Below, one piece after another: positions 34,790-43,169 of a stretch of 64,000 bases of DNA. Each line of letters opens with the position of its first letter. The stretch's first letter is position 1. The stretch is from Kribbella kalugense. GTDB lineage: Bacteria; Actinomycetota; Actinomycetes; Propionibacteriales; Kribbellaceae. The notes under the pieces were generated by a model that was not told the DNA's origin, did not search any database, and saw only the letters and a list, made by a program, of their open reading frames with translations. Made by a program: the position numbers and the translations under genes. The DNA is taken from NCBI RefSeq assembly GCF_004365875.1, contig NZ_SODF01000002.1, positions 1,426,001 to 1,490,000 on the forward strand. The letters run 5' to 3'.

Positions 34790-35773
34790 TCAGAAGGATT
34801 CCGTCTCCGACGACGACGCGTTGCCGAGCGGGGTCTTGGCCAGGCTGATCGTCCAGTTGTACGAGCCGTCGAAGACGTCGTCGAACTTCTGGTACGAGCA
34901 GTTCTCGGTGAACCGGTGGTTCTTCGCGTCCCAGTTCGTCCCGGACTTGAAGTAGACCCAGTAGTCCTGGCTGCGGATCCCGCTCAGCGTCGTCTTCTTG
35001 TTGGCCCGGACGTAGATCGAGGCCTGCGGCGACCTCGGGTTGCTGCCGGCGATCACGATGACCACGTCGTCGCCGGCGTTGGTGATCTCGAGCGAGCCCG
35101 AGCCGCGCGGACCGGACCGCTGGAACACGTCCCCGTTCTCGCCGCGGCCGCCGAGCACGGCCGGCGCGACGGGCTTGGCGGGCACCGACAGCGCGCCGAA
35201 CTTGACCCCCTTGCCGATCGACGTCTGCACGCTCTGCGCGAGCGACGCGAACGCGGTCCGCACGCCGTCCTTCGCCTCGTACAGCCGGACCTCAGGCGCC
35301 TTCGGCAGCCCACAGCTGGTCTTGGTCTCGCCGGCCTTGCTCAGGTTCGTGGCCACGCTCCCGGAGTACGAGTCGAAAGCATCCAGTACGGCGGGATGCG
35401 CCGACACCAGCCCGCGCGGCGGCGTGATCTTCGCCAGCGCGCTGCGTTCGATGACGACGGCGGCCGCGAGCTGGGCCCGGCCTGCATCGAACGCTGCGAC
35501 CGTCTTCGCGTTCATCACCCGGGCGACGTCCGGCTTGAGGACCTTCTCGACGTTCGTCAGCGCCCGCTGGTACATCGGCACCGAGAGCGCGACCGCACTC
35601 GGCTTAGGTGTCGGCTTGGGTGCCACCGACGAGGGTGGTGCACTCGTCTTGGTCGGCGTACCGCCAGCAGCTGGGGCATCGCCCTTCTCGGGTTCGCTGC
35701 TGCAACCCGCGCAGACCAGAACAGCAGCACCAACAGCTCCGACAACCACCGCGAACGAACGCCTCACAGTCAC
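34790..35773 (-). CDS. Putative secreted lipoprotein of unknown function
   Basis: 327 residues. A signal peptide (RRSFAVVVGAVGAAVLVCAG) ends in a cysteine (CAGC) that resembles a lipobox but has Cys rather than Leu at -3. A Pro/Thr/Ser-rich linker follows (about residues 30-60), then an unrecognised helical domain (ALTNVEKVLKPDVARVMNAK) and a C-terminal beta-rich part with Cys residues. It follows the LCP gene on the same strand by 70 bp, so a cell-envelope role is likely. I do not recognise a family. Confidence 0.78.
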   Translation of the reverse strand: MTVRRSFAVVVGAVGAAVLVCAGCSSEPEKGDAPAAGGTPTKTSAPPSSVAPKPTPKPSAVALSVPMYQRALTNVEKVLKPDVARVMNAKTVAAFDAGRAQLAAAVVIERSALAKITPPRGLVSAHPAVLDAFDSYSGSVATNLSKAGETKTSCGLPKAPEVRLYEAKDGVRTAFASLAQSVQTSIGKGVKFGALSVPAKPVAPAVLGGRGENGDVFQRSGPRGSGSLEITNAGDDVVIVIAGSNPRSPQASIYVRANKKTTLSGIRSQDYWVYFKSGTNWDAKNHRFTENCSYQKFDDVFDGSYNWTISLAKTPLGNASSSETESF

Positions 35774-35843
35774 TCCCAGTTGTGACTCAATTCCATCGTG
35801 CTCTCATACTTCCGCTGGGAGGGTTCAACAGAGCGAATTTGTC

Positions 35844-37412
35844 TCAGTTTCCGGTCTGGCTCGGGTTGTACGCGCACGCGTCGTTCAGGTTCTCGGCGGT
35901 GCCCGGCGTGACCGGCGGCTTGGTCGGCGTCTTCTTGCTGGTGCCGGAGGTCGGCTTCTTGGTCGGCTTGGCCGTCGGGGTCGACGCCGCCGCGGGGTTG
36001 AGTCCCTTTTGGATGAGCTGCTGCATCGCGGTGTAGTCGGGGTTCTTGCCGGTGGGGAAGTTCTTGTTCTTGTCCAGGTCGATGTTGGTGACCTTGGCGT
36101 TCTTTACCTTGAGCGCGAGCTGGGTGAATGCGCCCAGGATCTCCTGCGGGATGTCGGTGCGCAGCAACTGCTTCCCGGCCGCGGCGATCTGCTGGTACGA
36201 CGTGACCAGGGCCTGCGGGTTCGCGCTGCTGACCAGCGCGTGGATCGTGCAGCGCTGCCGCTCCTGCCGCGACGGGTCACTCAGCCCGTAACGGCCGCGG
36301 GCGAACCACAGCGCGTGGTACCCGTCGAGCTTCTGGTTCGGACCCGGCTCGATGTAGCCGCTCGGCTTCTTCTCGGTGTTGGACCCCGGGCCTTCGCCGT
36401 AGTCGCCGCCGATCGGCACCCGGTAGTTGACGTTCACGGTGATGCCGCCGAGCGCGTCGATGATCTGCTTGAAGCCGGCCAGGTTGACCTGCATGTAGTA
36501 GGAGATGTCCAGGCCGAGCGCGGCGCTCGCGGCCAGCTTGACCACGTCCGCGCCCTCGTTGTCGGTCTGGCCGAGGATCCCCGGGTGTGCCTTCGGGATG
36601 TTGTCGTACATCGCGTCGAGGTAGTACTCCGGCTGCTCGACATTGCCCTGGCTCGGGTCCCAGAAGCCGTCCGGGTACACCTTGTGCAGCGGCGAGTCCT
36701 CCGGGAACGGCATCCGCATCCAGTTCCGGCTCAGCGAGATCAGCGCGGTGTTACCGGTCTTGGTGTCGATCGAGGCGACGATCACCGTGTCGGTCCGGAC
36801 CCCGGTCCGGCCGACGCCGTCGTCGGCGCCGAGCAGCAGCAGGTTCAGCCGCGGGGTCTTGGCCCACGGGTCGCTGACGTTGGTCACCTTCGGCCGGGTC
36901 GCGCTCTTCGAGTTCTTCTCCGACTGGAACACGCTGCCGACCAGGTCGCGCTGCGCCATCACGGTCTGCGCGGCCACGGTCGTCGGTACGGCGATCGCGA
37001 AACACAGCAACCCGACGAACATCGAGCCGGCCAACCGGGCCGTATAGGTCATGCTGACCGGGCGGAGCAGCTTGTGCGACGCGACCACGACCCAGATCCA
37101 GCAGACCCCGAGCACGACCACGACAGCGGTCGCGATCAGCAGCTGCCGCGGCGACACCGCCAGCGCCAGCACCGAGTCACGCTGGGTCAGACCGACGTAC
37201 GCGCCGATCAGCAGCAGCCCGACGCTGATCGTCAGGATGAACGCACCGAGTTTCTTCCGGCCGCCCATCAGCAGGCCGGAGCCTGGCACCAGGGCGCTGA
37301 GCAGGGTCAGACCGATCGCCTTCGAGGCCGTCCTGGCCCGGTGCGAACGGTGCCGGGACCGACTGGCCCGGGGCGCTGCTCTCCGACCGGCTGCGCGAGT
37401 ACTCCGCGACAT
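35844..37412 (-). CDS. LytR-CpsA-Psr (LCP) family cell-wall protein
   Basis: 522 residues. A basic N terminus precedes about four hydrophobic segments, more than the single anchor of simple LCP proteins; the LCP catalytic domain follows from about residue 190: LNLLLLGADDGVGRTGVRTD, TDTVIVASIDTKTGNTALIS, LDISYYMQVNLAGFKQIIDA and LWFARGRYGLSDPSRQERQR. The conserved Asp and Arg residues that bind the polyprenyl pyrophosphate are present. LCP enzymes attach glycopolymers to peptidoglycan. A Thr/Pro/Lys-rich tail ends the protein. Confidence 0.92.
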   Translation of the reverse strand: MSRSTRAAGRRAAPRASRSRHRSHRARTASKAIGLTLLSALVPGSGLLMGGRKKLGAFILTISVGLLLIGAYVGLTQRDSVLALAVSPRQLLIATAVVVVLGVCWIWVVVASHKLLRPVSMTYTARLAGSMFVGLLCFAIAVPTTVAAQTVMAQRDLVGSVFQSEKNSKSATRPKVTNVSDPWAKTPRLNLLLLGADDGVGRTGVRTDTVIVASIDTKTGNTALISLSRNWMRMPFPEDSPLHKVYPDGFWDPSQGNVEQPEYYLDAMYDNIPKAHPGILGQTDNEGADVVKLAASAALGLDISYYMQVNLAGFKQIIDALGGITVNVNYRVPIGGDYGEGPGSNTEKKPSGYIEPGPNQKLDGYHALWFARGRYGLSDPSRQERQRCTIHALVSSANPQALVTSYQQIAAAGKQLLRTDIPQEILGAFTQLALKVKNAKVTNIDLDKNKNFPTGKNPDYTAMQQLIQKGLNPAAASTPTAKPTKKPTSGTSKKTPTKPPVTPGTAENLNDACAYNPSQTGN

Positions 37413-37674
37413 AGCTCCGTTCCCTGATCGACGACCTGGCGACCCCTCCGTCGGCCGCCGAAGCAGCCCACGGTACTTCAGACGCCCACGACAGCCGTTT
37501 GGTTGACGTGATGCTGGCGACCCCCGTCGATGCCGCCACAGTACAGGGGCCTTGGGCTACTGCCTCAACGTGCCGCCCCCACCACCGAGCGTGGCGGCCT
37601 ACCCGCTTTGCCGCAGACCCGGTCGAACGGATAGTCTTGGCCGTCGTCGTGTCCCCCTCGCGGGGATCGTCGGA

Positions 37675-37764
37675 GGAGGCGTCGCCTAGTCCGGTCGATG
37701 GCGCCCGCCTGCTAAGCGGGTTGAGGGTAATCCCCTCTCGCGGGTTCAAATCCCGCCGCCTCCG
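37675..37764 (+). tRNA. tRNA-Ser (GCU anticodon)
   Basis: Acceptor arms GGAGGCG and CGCCTCC pair perfectly; the anticodon stem CCCGC/GCGGG encloses CTGCTAA with anticodon GCT at 37711-37713 (reads AGC/AGU). The TGAGGGTAATCCCCTC long variable arm and the GGTTCAAATC T-loop confirm a type-II serine tRNA. CCA is not encoded. A strong hairpin terminator follows at 37771. Confidence 0.96.
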
Positions 37765-37770
37765 CACCTC

Positions 37771-37810
37771 GGAGCACCCTGTCTGCAGAAAGCGCAGACC
37801 AGGGTGCTCC
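37771..37810 (+). terminator. Hairpin terminator of tRNA-Ser
   Basis: GGAGCACCCT at 37771-37780 pairs with AGGGTGCTCC at 37801-37810, extended by GTCTGC/GCAGAC with one bulged C and a seven-base loop. It begins seven bases after the tRNA. Confidence 0.85.
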
Positions 37811-37821
37811 GGCCGTTTCAC

Positions 37822-37876
37822 CGGGGGTGCAACCCCCGGACCCCGCCCGGAGGGGCTCCGCCCCCGGACCCCTGGG
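37822..37876. repeat. GC-rich stem-loops between tRNA-Ser terminator and LLM gene
   Basis: CGGGGGT/ACCCCCG (37822-37828 and 37832-37838) forms a tight hairpin, followed by further G/C-run complementarities to about 37876. They precede the stop of the minus-strand LLM gene at 37890 and could terminate it. Simple GC bias contributes to the pairing. Confidence 0.5.
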
Positions 37877-37889
37877 GTGCCTGGCTGGG

Positions 37890-38777
37890 TTAGTTGTTCG
37901 GGGACTGTTTTGCCGCGGCGATCAGTTCGACTGTGCGGGCGGTCATCGGCTCCGGCGAGACGATGAGGTGGTCGGCGCCGAGCTTCTCGTACGCCGCGAG
38001 TGCCTCGGGGAGTTCCTGTACGGCGATCGCGCGCGGATCCGGATCCGGTACGGCGGGCTGGTCGGGATCGCGGACGATGATGCCGACGGTTCGCGCTACC
38101 GCGTCGTCGGGGCGGTTGGCGGTCTCGAGCGCCTGACGGAGAGTCTCGAGGCGTTCCTCGACCTTCGCGTCCGGGGCGCCGTACCAGGCCGTGTTCCAGG
38201 CGTCGGCCCATTGAGCGATCAGGCTCATCATCCGCGGACGGTGGCCGGCGATCAGGATCGGGATGCGGTGCGGCGGGGCCGGGTCGAGGCTCGCCTCAAC
38301 GACCTTGTGGTAGGTGCCGTCGTACGTCACCGTCTCGCCGCGGACCAGCCGCGCCACGATCTCCAGCCACTCCTCGAACCGGCCGACACGGTGATCGGTC
38401 GGCAGACCGAACGCTTCGTACTCCGGATCGTGCCAGCCCGCGCCGACGCCGAGGATCAGCCGGCCGCCGGAGACCTCGTCCAGGGTCGCGGCCATCTTCG
38501 CGGTCAGGCCCGGATCGCGGAACGACGCGCACAGCACCATGTTGCCCAGCTCGACCCGGGTCGTGATCGCGGCGACCGCGCTGAGGAGAGTCCAGCTCTC
38601 GTGCATGCCGTAGACCCGTCCTTCCGGGTCGCGGTAGAGGAAGTGGTCAGCGATCCAGACCGAGTCCAGCCCGCTCTGGTCGGCCGCCTCGGCGACCGCC
38701 CGGACGTCCTTCCAACCCGGCATGGTCCCGCCCGGACCGTCCTCGCCGCCGAGCGGCAGCATCACACCGATCTTCAT
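37890..38777 (-). CDS. LLM-class F420-dependent oxidoreductase
   Basis: 295 residues of the bacterial-luciferase-like fold: KIGVMLPLGGEDGPGG, DSVWIADHFLYRDPEGRVYG, ITTRVELGNMVLCASFRDPG, LILGVGAGWHDPEYEAFGLP and RIPILIAGHRPRMMSLIAQW. The GxGAGW and HxPxxIGG-like blocks are typical of F420H2-dependent actinobacterial members rather than FMN luciferases. Substrate unknown. It stands alone, downstream of nothing on its strand, and is followed by GC-rich stem-loops. Confidence 0.88.
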   Translation of the reverse strand: MKIGVMLPLGGEDGPGGTMPGWKDVRAVAEAADQSGLDSVWIADHFLYRDPEGRVYGMHESWTLLSAVAAITTRVELGNMVLCASFRDPGLTAKMAATLDEVSGGRLILGVGAGWHDPEYEAFGLPTDHRVGRFEEWLEIVARLVRGETVTYDGTYHKVVEASLDPAPPHRIPILIAGHRPRMMSLIAQWADAWNTAWYGAPDAKVEERLETLRQALETANRPDDAVARTVGIIVRDPDQPAVPDPDPRAIAVQELPEALAAYEKLGADHLIVSPEPMTARTVELIAAAKQSPNN

Positions 38778-38868
38778 GCGCCGGCACTCCTCAGGTTCTC
38801 AGGGATTCGCATGCGGCCAACGTAGTTCGATCCTGGCGATCTGAGGAGGACTGGTCTGAGGAGGACGC

Positions 38869-38906
38869 AGCGCGGCGCCCCTGCCGGTGAGCAGGGGCGC
38901 CGCGCT
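38869..38906. terminator. Perfect 16-bp hairpin terminator
   Basis: AGCGCGGCGCCCCTGC (38869-38884) and its exact complement (38891-38906) flank a six-base loop; TTTGG follows. It lies between pckG and the LLM gene start and, with the hairpin at 38912, terminates pckG transcription. Confidence 0.8.
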
Positions 38907-38911
38907 TTGGT

Positions 38912-38941
38912 CCGGCCGCCGGCTTCCGGTTCGGCGGCCGG
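38912..38941. terminator. Second hairpin downstream of pckG
   Basis: CCGGCCGCCG (38912-38921) pairs with CGGCGGCCGG (38932-38941) around a ten-base loop, immediately after the pckG stop at 38949-38951 (minus strand). Confidence 0.7.
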
Positions 38942-38948
38942 CGTCAGG

Positions 38949-40838
38949 TCAGCCCAGTCGGGCCTTCAGGTTGTCGAGCTCGACCTTGAGCTCGGTCGGG
39001 ACGGTGTCGCCGAGCTTGGCGAACCACTCCTCGATCAGCGGCAGCTCGGCCTTCCACTCCTCGGCGTCTACGTCGAGCGCGATCTCCAGCTCCCGGTCGC
39101 TCAGGTCCAGCCCGGACACGTCCAGCGAACCCGGGGTCGGCACCCGCCCGATCGGCGTCTCGATCGCGTCGGCCTGGCCCTCGAGCCGGTCGATGACCCA
39201 CTTCAGCACCCGGCTGTTCTCACCGAAGCCCGGCCAGACGAACTTGCCCGCCTCGTCCTTGCGGAACCAGTTCACGTAGAAGATCTTCGGCAGCTGCGCC
39301 GCGTCGTGCTGCTTGCCGACGGTCAGCCAGTGGTCGAAGTACTGCCCGGCGTCGTACCCGAGGAACGGCAGCATCGCCATCGGGTCCCGCCGTACGACGC
39401 CCACCTGGCCGACCGCGGCCGCGGTGGTCTCCGACGACAGCGTCGCGCCCATGAACACGCCGTGCGCCCAGTCGCGCGACTCGGTCACCAGCGGCACCGT
39501 GGTGGCGCGCCGGCCGCCGAAGATGATCGCGGAGATCGGTACGCCGTTCGGGTCGTCGTACTCGTCGGCGAGGATCGGGCACTGCTCGATCGGGGTGCAG
39601 AACCGGCTGTTCGGGTGGCTGGACAGCTCGCCCGAGGCCGGCGTCCACTCGCGGCCCTTCCAGTCGGTCAGGTGGTCCGGCGGGGTCGGCGAGTAGCCCT
39701 CCCACCAGACGTCACCGTCGTCGGTGAGCGCGACGTTGGTGAAGACCGAGTTGCCTTTCTCGATCGTGCGCATCGCGTTCGGGTTGGTCTTCCAGCCGGT
39801 ACCGGGCGCCACACCGAACAGGCCGAACTCCGGGTTCACGGCGTACAGCCGGCCGTCCTCGCCGAACCGCATCCAGGCGATGTCGTCGCCGAGCGTCTCG
39901 ACCTCCCAGCCCTCCAGGGTCGGGTCGAGCATCGCCAGGTTGGTCTTGCCGCACGCGCTCGGGAACGCCGCCGCGATGTAGTGGACCTTCTTCTCCGGCG
40001 AGATCAGCTTCAGGATCAGCATGTGCTCGGCCAGCCAGCCCTCGTCGCGGGCGATCGCGCTGGCGATCCGCAGCGAGTAGCACTTCTTGCCGAGCAGCGA
40101 GTTGCCGCCGTACCCGGAGCCGTAGGACCAGATCGCCCGCTCCTCGGGGAACTGGACGATGTACTTCTCGTCGTTGCACGGCCACGGCACGTCTGCCTCG
40201 CCCGGCTGCAGCGGTGCGCCGACCGAGTGCAGGCAGGGCACGTACGGCGCGTCCTCACCTAGCTTGGCCAGCACGTCGGCGCCCGTACGGCACATGATCC
40301 GCATCGACGCGACGACGTACGCCGAATCGGTGATCTCGACCCCGAACATCGGCTTCTCCGCGGTCAGCGGGCCCATGCAGAACGGGACGACGTACAGGGT
40401 CCGGCCGCGCATCGAGCCGCGGTACAGCTCGGTCAGCGTCGCCTTCATCTCGACCGGGTCGACCCAGTTGTTGGTCGGGCCGGCGTCCTTCTCGTCGACG
40501 GAGCAGATGAACGTCCGCTGCTCGACCCGCGCGACATCCGACGGATCCGTGCGTACCCAGAACGAGTTCGGCTTCTTCTCGTCGTTCAGCCGGACCATCG
40601 TGCCGGCCGCGATCAGCTCGTTCGTCAGCTTGGCGTACTCCGCGTCCGACCCGTCGACCCAGTGGATCCGGTCGGGCTGCGTCAGCTCGGCGACCTCGGC
40701 CACCCAGTTCAGCAAACCGGCGTGCTGGGTCGGGGCCTTGGTCAGGTCGTACGGCGTCGAGGCTTCGCCGGGGAGGGGGTCGTTGGCGGCTGCAGTGGTG
40801 GCGGTCTCGGTATGGGTCGGGCTGGCGGTCGTCGTCAT
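38949..40838 (-). CDS. pckG: Phosphoenolpyruvate carboxykinase (GTP)
   Basis: 629 residues, the size of GTP-type PEPCK. The kinase-1a P-loop with its reactive cysteine is AAFPSACGKTNLAMLDP; kinase-2 is LGDDIAWMRFGEDGRLYAVN; YGSGYGGNSLLGKKCYSLRI binds PEP/oxaloacetate and metal; SSHPNSRFCTPIEQCPI and FVWPGFGENSRVLKWVIDR are further family blocks. It converts oxaloacetate and GTP to PEP, the entry step of gluconeogenesis. The ATG at 40838 begins MTTTASPTHTETATT; the longer upstream frame is not conserved-looking. Its leader holds a CRP-like site, consistent with carbon-source control. Confidence 0.95.
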   Translation of the reverse strand: MTTTASPTHTETATTAAANDPLPGEASTPYDLTKAPTQHAGLLNWVAEVAELTQPDRIHWVDGSDAEYAKLTNELIAAGTMVRLNDEKKPNSFWVRTDPSDVARVEQRTFICSVDEKDAGPTNNWVDPVEMKATLTELYRGSMRGRTLYVVPFCMGPLTAEKPMFGVEITDSAYVVASMRIMCRTGADVLAKLGEDAPYVPCLHSVGAPLQPGEADVPWPCNDEKYIVQFPEERAIWSYGSGYGGNSLLGKKCYSLRIASAIARDEGWLAEHMLILKLISPEKKVHYIAAAFPSACGKTNLAMLDPTLEGWEVETLGDDIAWMRFGEDGRLYAVNPEFGLFGVAPGTGWKTNPNAMRTIEKGNSVFTNVALTDDGDVWWEGYSPTPPDHLTDWKGREWTPASGELSSHPNSRFCTPIEQCPILADEYDDPNGVPISAIIFGGRRATTVPLVTESRDWAHGVFMGATLSSETTAAAVGQVGVVRRDPMAMLPFLGYDAGQYFDHWLTVGKQHDAAQLPKIFYVNWFRKDEAGKFVWPGFGENSRVLKWVIDRLEGQADAIETPIGRVPTPGSLDVSGLDLSDRELEIALDVDAEEWKAELPLIEEWFAKLGDTVPTELKVELDNLKARLG

Positions 40839-40968
40839 TCGCGGCTCATTCCCTCTCGGCTGTCGGGCCCGGCGCGTTCGTCCTCTCGACGCTGAAAGGC
40901 GGGTACGGCGTCCGGCCGCCGGGGTCTCCGGCGGTTCGATGCAGCTGGCTGGCGGTGTGATCTGTCGC

Positions 40969-41003
40969 ATACCAGTGCGCCCAGTGGGCGTATACCAGTG
41001 TGC
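40969..41003. repeat. Direct repeat ATACCAGTGYGC in the pckG upstream region
   Basis: ATACCAGTGCGC at 40969-40980 and ATACCAGTGTGC at 40992-41003 differ at one base and start 23 bp apart, roughly two helical turns. Such spacing suits binding of two regulator molecules on the same face of DNA. No regulator is known to me for this motif. Confidence 0.6.
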
Positions 41004-41052
41004 AAGTGGTACTACGGTACGCGACCGACCCCGGGGCTGTGAACCGCCAGAA

Positions 41053-41068
41053 AGTGAACCGGGTCACA
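41053..41068. promoter_or_regulatory. CRP/GlxR-like binding site upstream of pckG
   Basis: AGTGAACCGGGTCACA reads TGTGACCCGGTTCACT on the other strand, matching the TGTGA-N6-TCACA consensus of CRP-family regulators except for the last base. cAMP-CRP/GlxR proteins control gluconeogenic genes in several actinobacteria, so control of pckG is plausible. It lies about 215 bp before the start codon. Confidence 0.55.
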
Positions 41069-41112
41069 AAGTTTTCGCGACAATCGCTTTCCGGCGTCGC
41101 TTGTGAAAATGA

Positions 41113-41143
41113 GAACGGCCCGCGCTGTTCGCGCGGGCCGTTC
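41113..41143. terminator. Perfect 13-bp hairpin terminator
   Basis: GAACGGCCCGCGC (41113-41125) and its exact complement (41131-41143) enclose TGTTC. It lies 20 bp beyond the stop of the minus-strand gene at 41163 and terminates that two-gene unit. Confidence 0.85.
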
Positions 41144-41162
41144 CTGCAGATCTTCCGGTCGA

Positions 41163-42368
41163 TCAGCTGGTCTGCCGCCAGATGTCGTTCACGACCCGCT
41201 GGATGTCCGGCGCCTCGACGGGCTGGCCGTAGACCATCGCACCGACCAGCCACCACTGCCCGCCGCTCAGGAACGCGTGCGTCATCGTGATCGTGTACGG
41301 CGCTTTCGGCGACACCGTCAGCCAGGTCCGCGCGTCCTTCGCGGTCGCCGGCGTGGTCGTCTCGTAGATCTTCGTCCACTGCTGGTCGAACGTCGGCCGG
41401 TCGGACAGGCACTGCGCCAGGCTCACGCACGGGTGCAGCGCGAACTGCGCCTTGAACGCGTTCTTCAGGCCGCCCGGGTCGTACTCGGTCGCGGTGACGA
41501 TCCGCCGCAGGATCAGCTGCGACGACTCACCCAGGAAGTCCACCTGCGGCGGCCGCGGCCAGCCGACCGCGAACGGCAGCTCGGCATTCGCGACCACCTG
41601 CACGTCGGCACCGGCCGGGTACGCCGCGCCGAAGATGCCGGGCGATCCGTCCGGGCGTTTGTACGGCGCGGTCGTCACCCGGTTGACGGGCGGGATCAGG
41701 ACGGCGGACGGGATCGGCTCCGGGCTGACCGCGGGTGCCGCCGGACCGTTGGCGTCGGTCGGGTCGTCCTTGACGGCGCTACCGATCGCGGAGCCGATCG
41801 AGTACGCGATGCTGAAGACGATCAGGACGACGATCGCGATGACGGCGTACACCCAGCCGCCGATCTTGCGGCTGTACTGCCGGGCGACGTCGATCTTCGA
41901 CTGCGGCTGCTCTGTCGTGGCCTGCGGTGGTTGTTGTGGATGGTCGACGTACGACGGGATGTCTGCAGCGATCGGAAGGGTCGGCGGCATCGCGCCGTAC
42001 CCGCTGAGCTGCTCGCGGATCGCCCGCAGGGAGGCGTCGTCGTTCCCGATGATCCCGTCGAGCGGGTCGATCAGCCGCTCTGCGCCGGTCTGCCCGGGGA
42101 TCAGCTGGGTGATCGCGTACGGGCGGCTGGAGTTGAAGTTCGCCGCCCAGAGCGGAGCCTCCTGCTGACCCGGCACCAGCGCCGTCGCGCGGCTCGCCTC
42201 GGCCAGCCGGTCCACGACCGTCTGATCGCGGACGCCGTCCTCGCTCAGCACGAGCGCGATGATCTCCATCCCGGTGAACGTGCGGCCGTGCCACAACTCC
42301 GCCAACGGGTGCTCGAGCAGTCGCTGATCGAGCTGGTAGCCCGGGATCTCCGGCGTACTGTTGCTCAC
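41163..42368 (-). CDS. Single-pass membrane protein of unknown function, 401 aa
   Basis: Starts GTG 42368 (SNSTPEIPGYQLDQRLLEHP), overlapping the stop of the preceding gene (GTGA). The cytoplasmic N-terminal part (residues 1-165) resembles the small soluble domains seen next to secretion or protein-kinase loci (LAEASRATALVPGQQEAPLW). One transmembrane helix follows near 175-200 (GGWVYAVIAIVVLIVFSIAY), then an extracellular Pro-rich linker and a C-terminal domain with paired cysteines (LHPCVSLAQCLSDRPTF). Not recognised as a named family; probably acts with the gene before it. Confidence 0.78.
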   Translation of the reverse strand: MSNSTPEIPGYQLDQRLLEHPLAELWHGRTFTGMEIIALVLSEDGVRDQTVVDRLAEASRATALVPGQQEAPLWAANFNSSRPYAITQLIPGQTGAERLIDPLDGIIGNDDASLRAIREQLSGYGAMPPTLPIAADIPSYVDHPQQPPQATTEQPQSKIDVARQYSRKIGGWVYAVIAIVVLIVFSIAYSIGSAIGSAVKDDPTDANGPAAPAVSPEPIPSAVLIPPVNRVTTAPYKRPDGSPGIFGAAYPAGADVQVVANAELPFAVGWPRPPQVDFLGESSQLILRRIVTATEYDPGGLKNAFKAQFALHPCVSLAQCLSDRPTFDQQWTKIYETTTPATAKDARTWLTVSPKAPYTITMTHAFLSGGQWWLVGAMVYGQPVEAPDIQRVVNDIWRQTS

Positions 42369-42955
42369 TTGCTCTCCCAGATAGCCCGGTCGGCCAGCGC
42401 CAGCGCCGCCTTCTGCGCCACGTCGGCGTCCACCGGGTTGGCCGTGTAATCCACCTGCACGACGACGTCCGCGCGCTGCACCAACGCATGCACGATCCAC
42501 GACTCGCCGGCCCGCCCGTTCGCGATCCGGCTGACCTTGGTCGGATAGGGCCGCTTCTCGTCGACCATCTTCATCGCCGACCGGTCGAACGTCTTCTTCG
42601 CCATCTGATCCGGCGTGAACGGCACGTTGCCCGCGCCCGCGTCCCGCCCGCCGTACGGCGTGATGGTGAGCTTCACGCTCGCCGCGGTGTACGCCTGGAT
42701 CTTCGCCCGCGAGCTGCCCGCCTGACAGATGATCGTCGTACTCCCGGTCTGCATCATCGTCACCGGCCCACTCGATGCCTTCGGCAACATGCTGGAAACG
42801 TCACCGATCCGCGCACACAGATCCGCCGCCATCACCCGCGCCGGCGCGATGTCGTCCGGCGTCACCGGCTGCCCGACCGCCCACCCGATCCCACCACCCG
42901 CCACCAAGGCCACACCACACCCGATCGCCGTACCCCGAACCAGTCGACTACCCAT
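42365..42955 (-). CDS. Membrane-anchored exported protein of unknown function
   Basis: About 196 residues. An N-terminal hydrophobic helix (GTAIGCGVALVAGGGIGWAV) is followed by an external domain with cysteines at ADLCARIGDVSSML and STTIICQAGSS that could form a disulfide, resembling DUF3558-like envelope proteins in layout. Function unknown. It is translationally coupled to the next gene (4-bp overlap), so the two probably work together at the cell surface. ATG 42955 (MGSRLVRG) is the likely start; the frame opens six codons earlier. Confidence 0.75.
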   Translation of the reverse strand: MGSRLVRGTAIGCGVALVAGGGIGWAVGQPVTPDDIAPARVMAADLCARIGDVSSMLPKASSGPVTMMQTGSTTIICQAGSSRAKIQAYTAASVKLTITPYGGRDAGAGNVPFTPDQMAKKTFDRSAMKMVDEKRPYPTKVSRIANGRAGESWIVHALVQRADVVVQVDYTANPVDADVAQKAALALADRAIWESK

Positions 42956-43169
42956 GCCCGCGACCTTAACCACGCAAAGGTCCTCCCTATAAACCGCGCC
43001 TTAGACGCGACACCCCCAGCCCCGGTTCCAAACGAAAGCCGGCCGTGGTGCAGGAGCTCGCCTGCCGACCTCGGACAGGACTCGGGGCTTCGGACAGGAC
43101 CTGGTGACTTCGAAAAAGTAATACCTTGTGGAAGGCAACCAAAGGGTGTCTGGGGCCCCGGCAAGTGGC

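Larger units (their letters stand above)
40839..41112. other. pckG upstream regulatory region without a gene
   Basis: With the flanking terminator this makes a 320-bp gap with no convincing coding sequence. It contains a direct repeat ATACCAGTG at 40969 and 40992, spaced 23 bp, a GCGCCCAGTGGGCG hairpin between the copies, and a CRP-like palindrome at 41053. All features fit a control region for the pckG gene that starts at 40838. Confidence 0.6.

Noticed and set aside
35040..37427. 795-codon open frame on the + strand
   Set aside because: It is antisense to the lipoprotein and LCP genes; the translated sequence is Arg/Leu-rich and shows no fold pattern. The minus-strand proteins carry real family motifs.
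37822..37876. Possible structured RNA or riboswitch after tRNA-Ser
   Set aside because: The pairings are short G/C runs expected from base composition and lie between a terminator and the 3' end of a gene; a role beyond termination is not supported.
38907..40262. 451-codon open frame on the + strand over pckG
   Set aside because: Shadow of the well-conserved PEPCK gene, Arg/Val-rich without a fold pattern.
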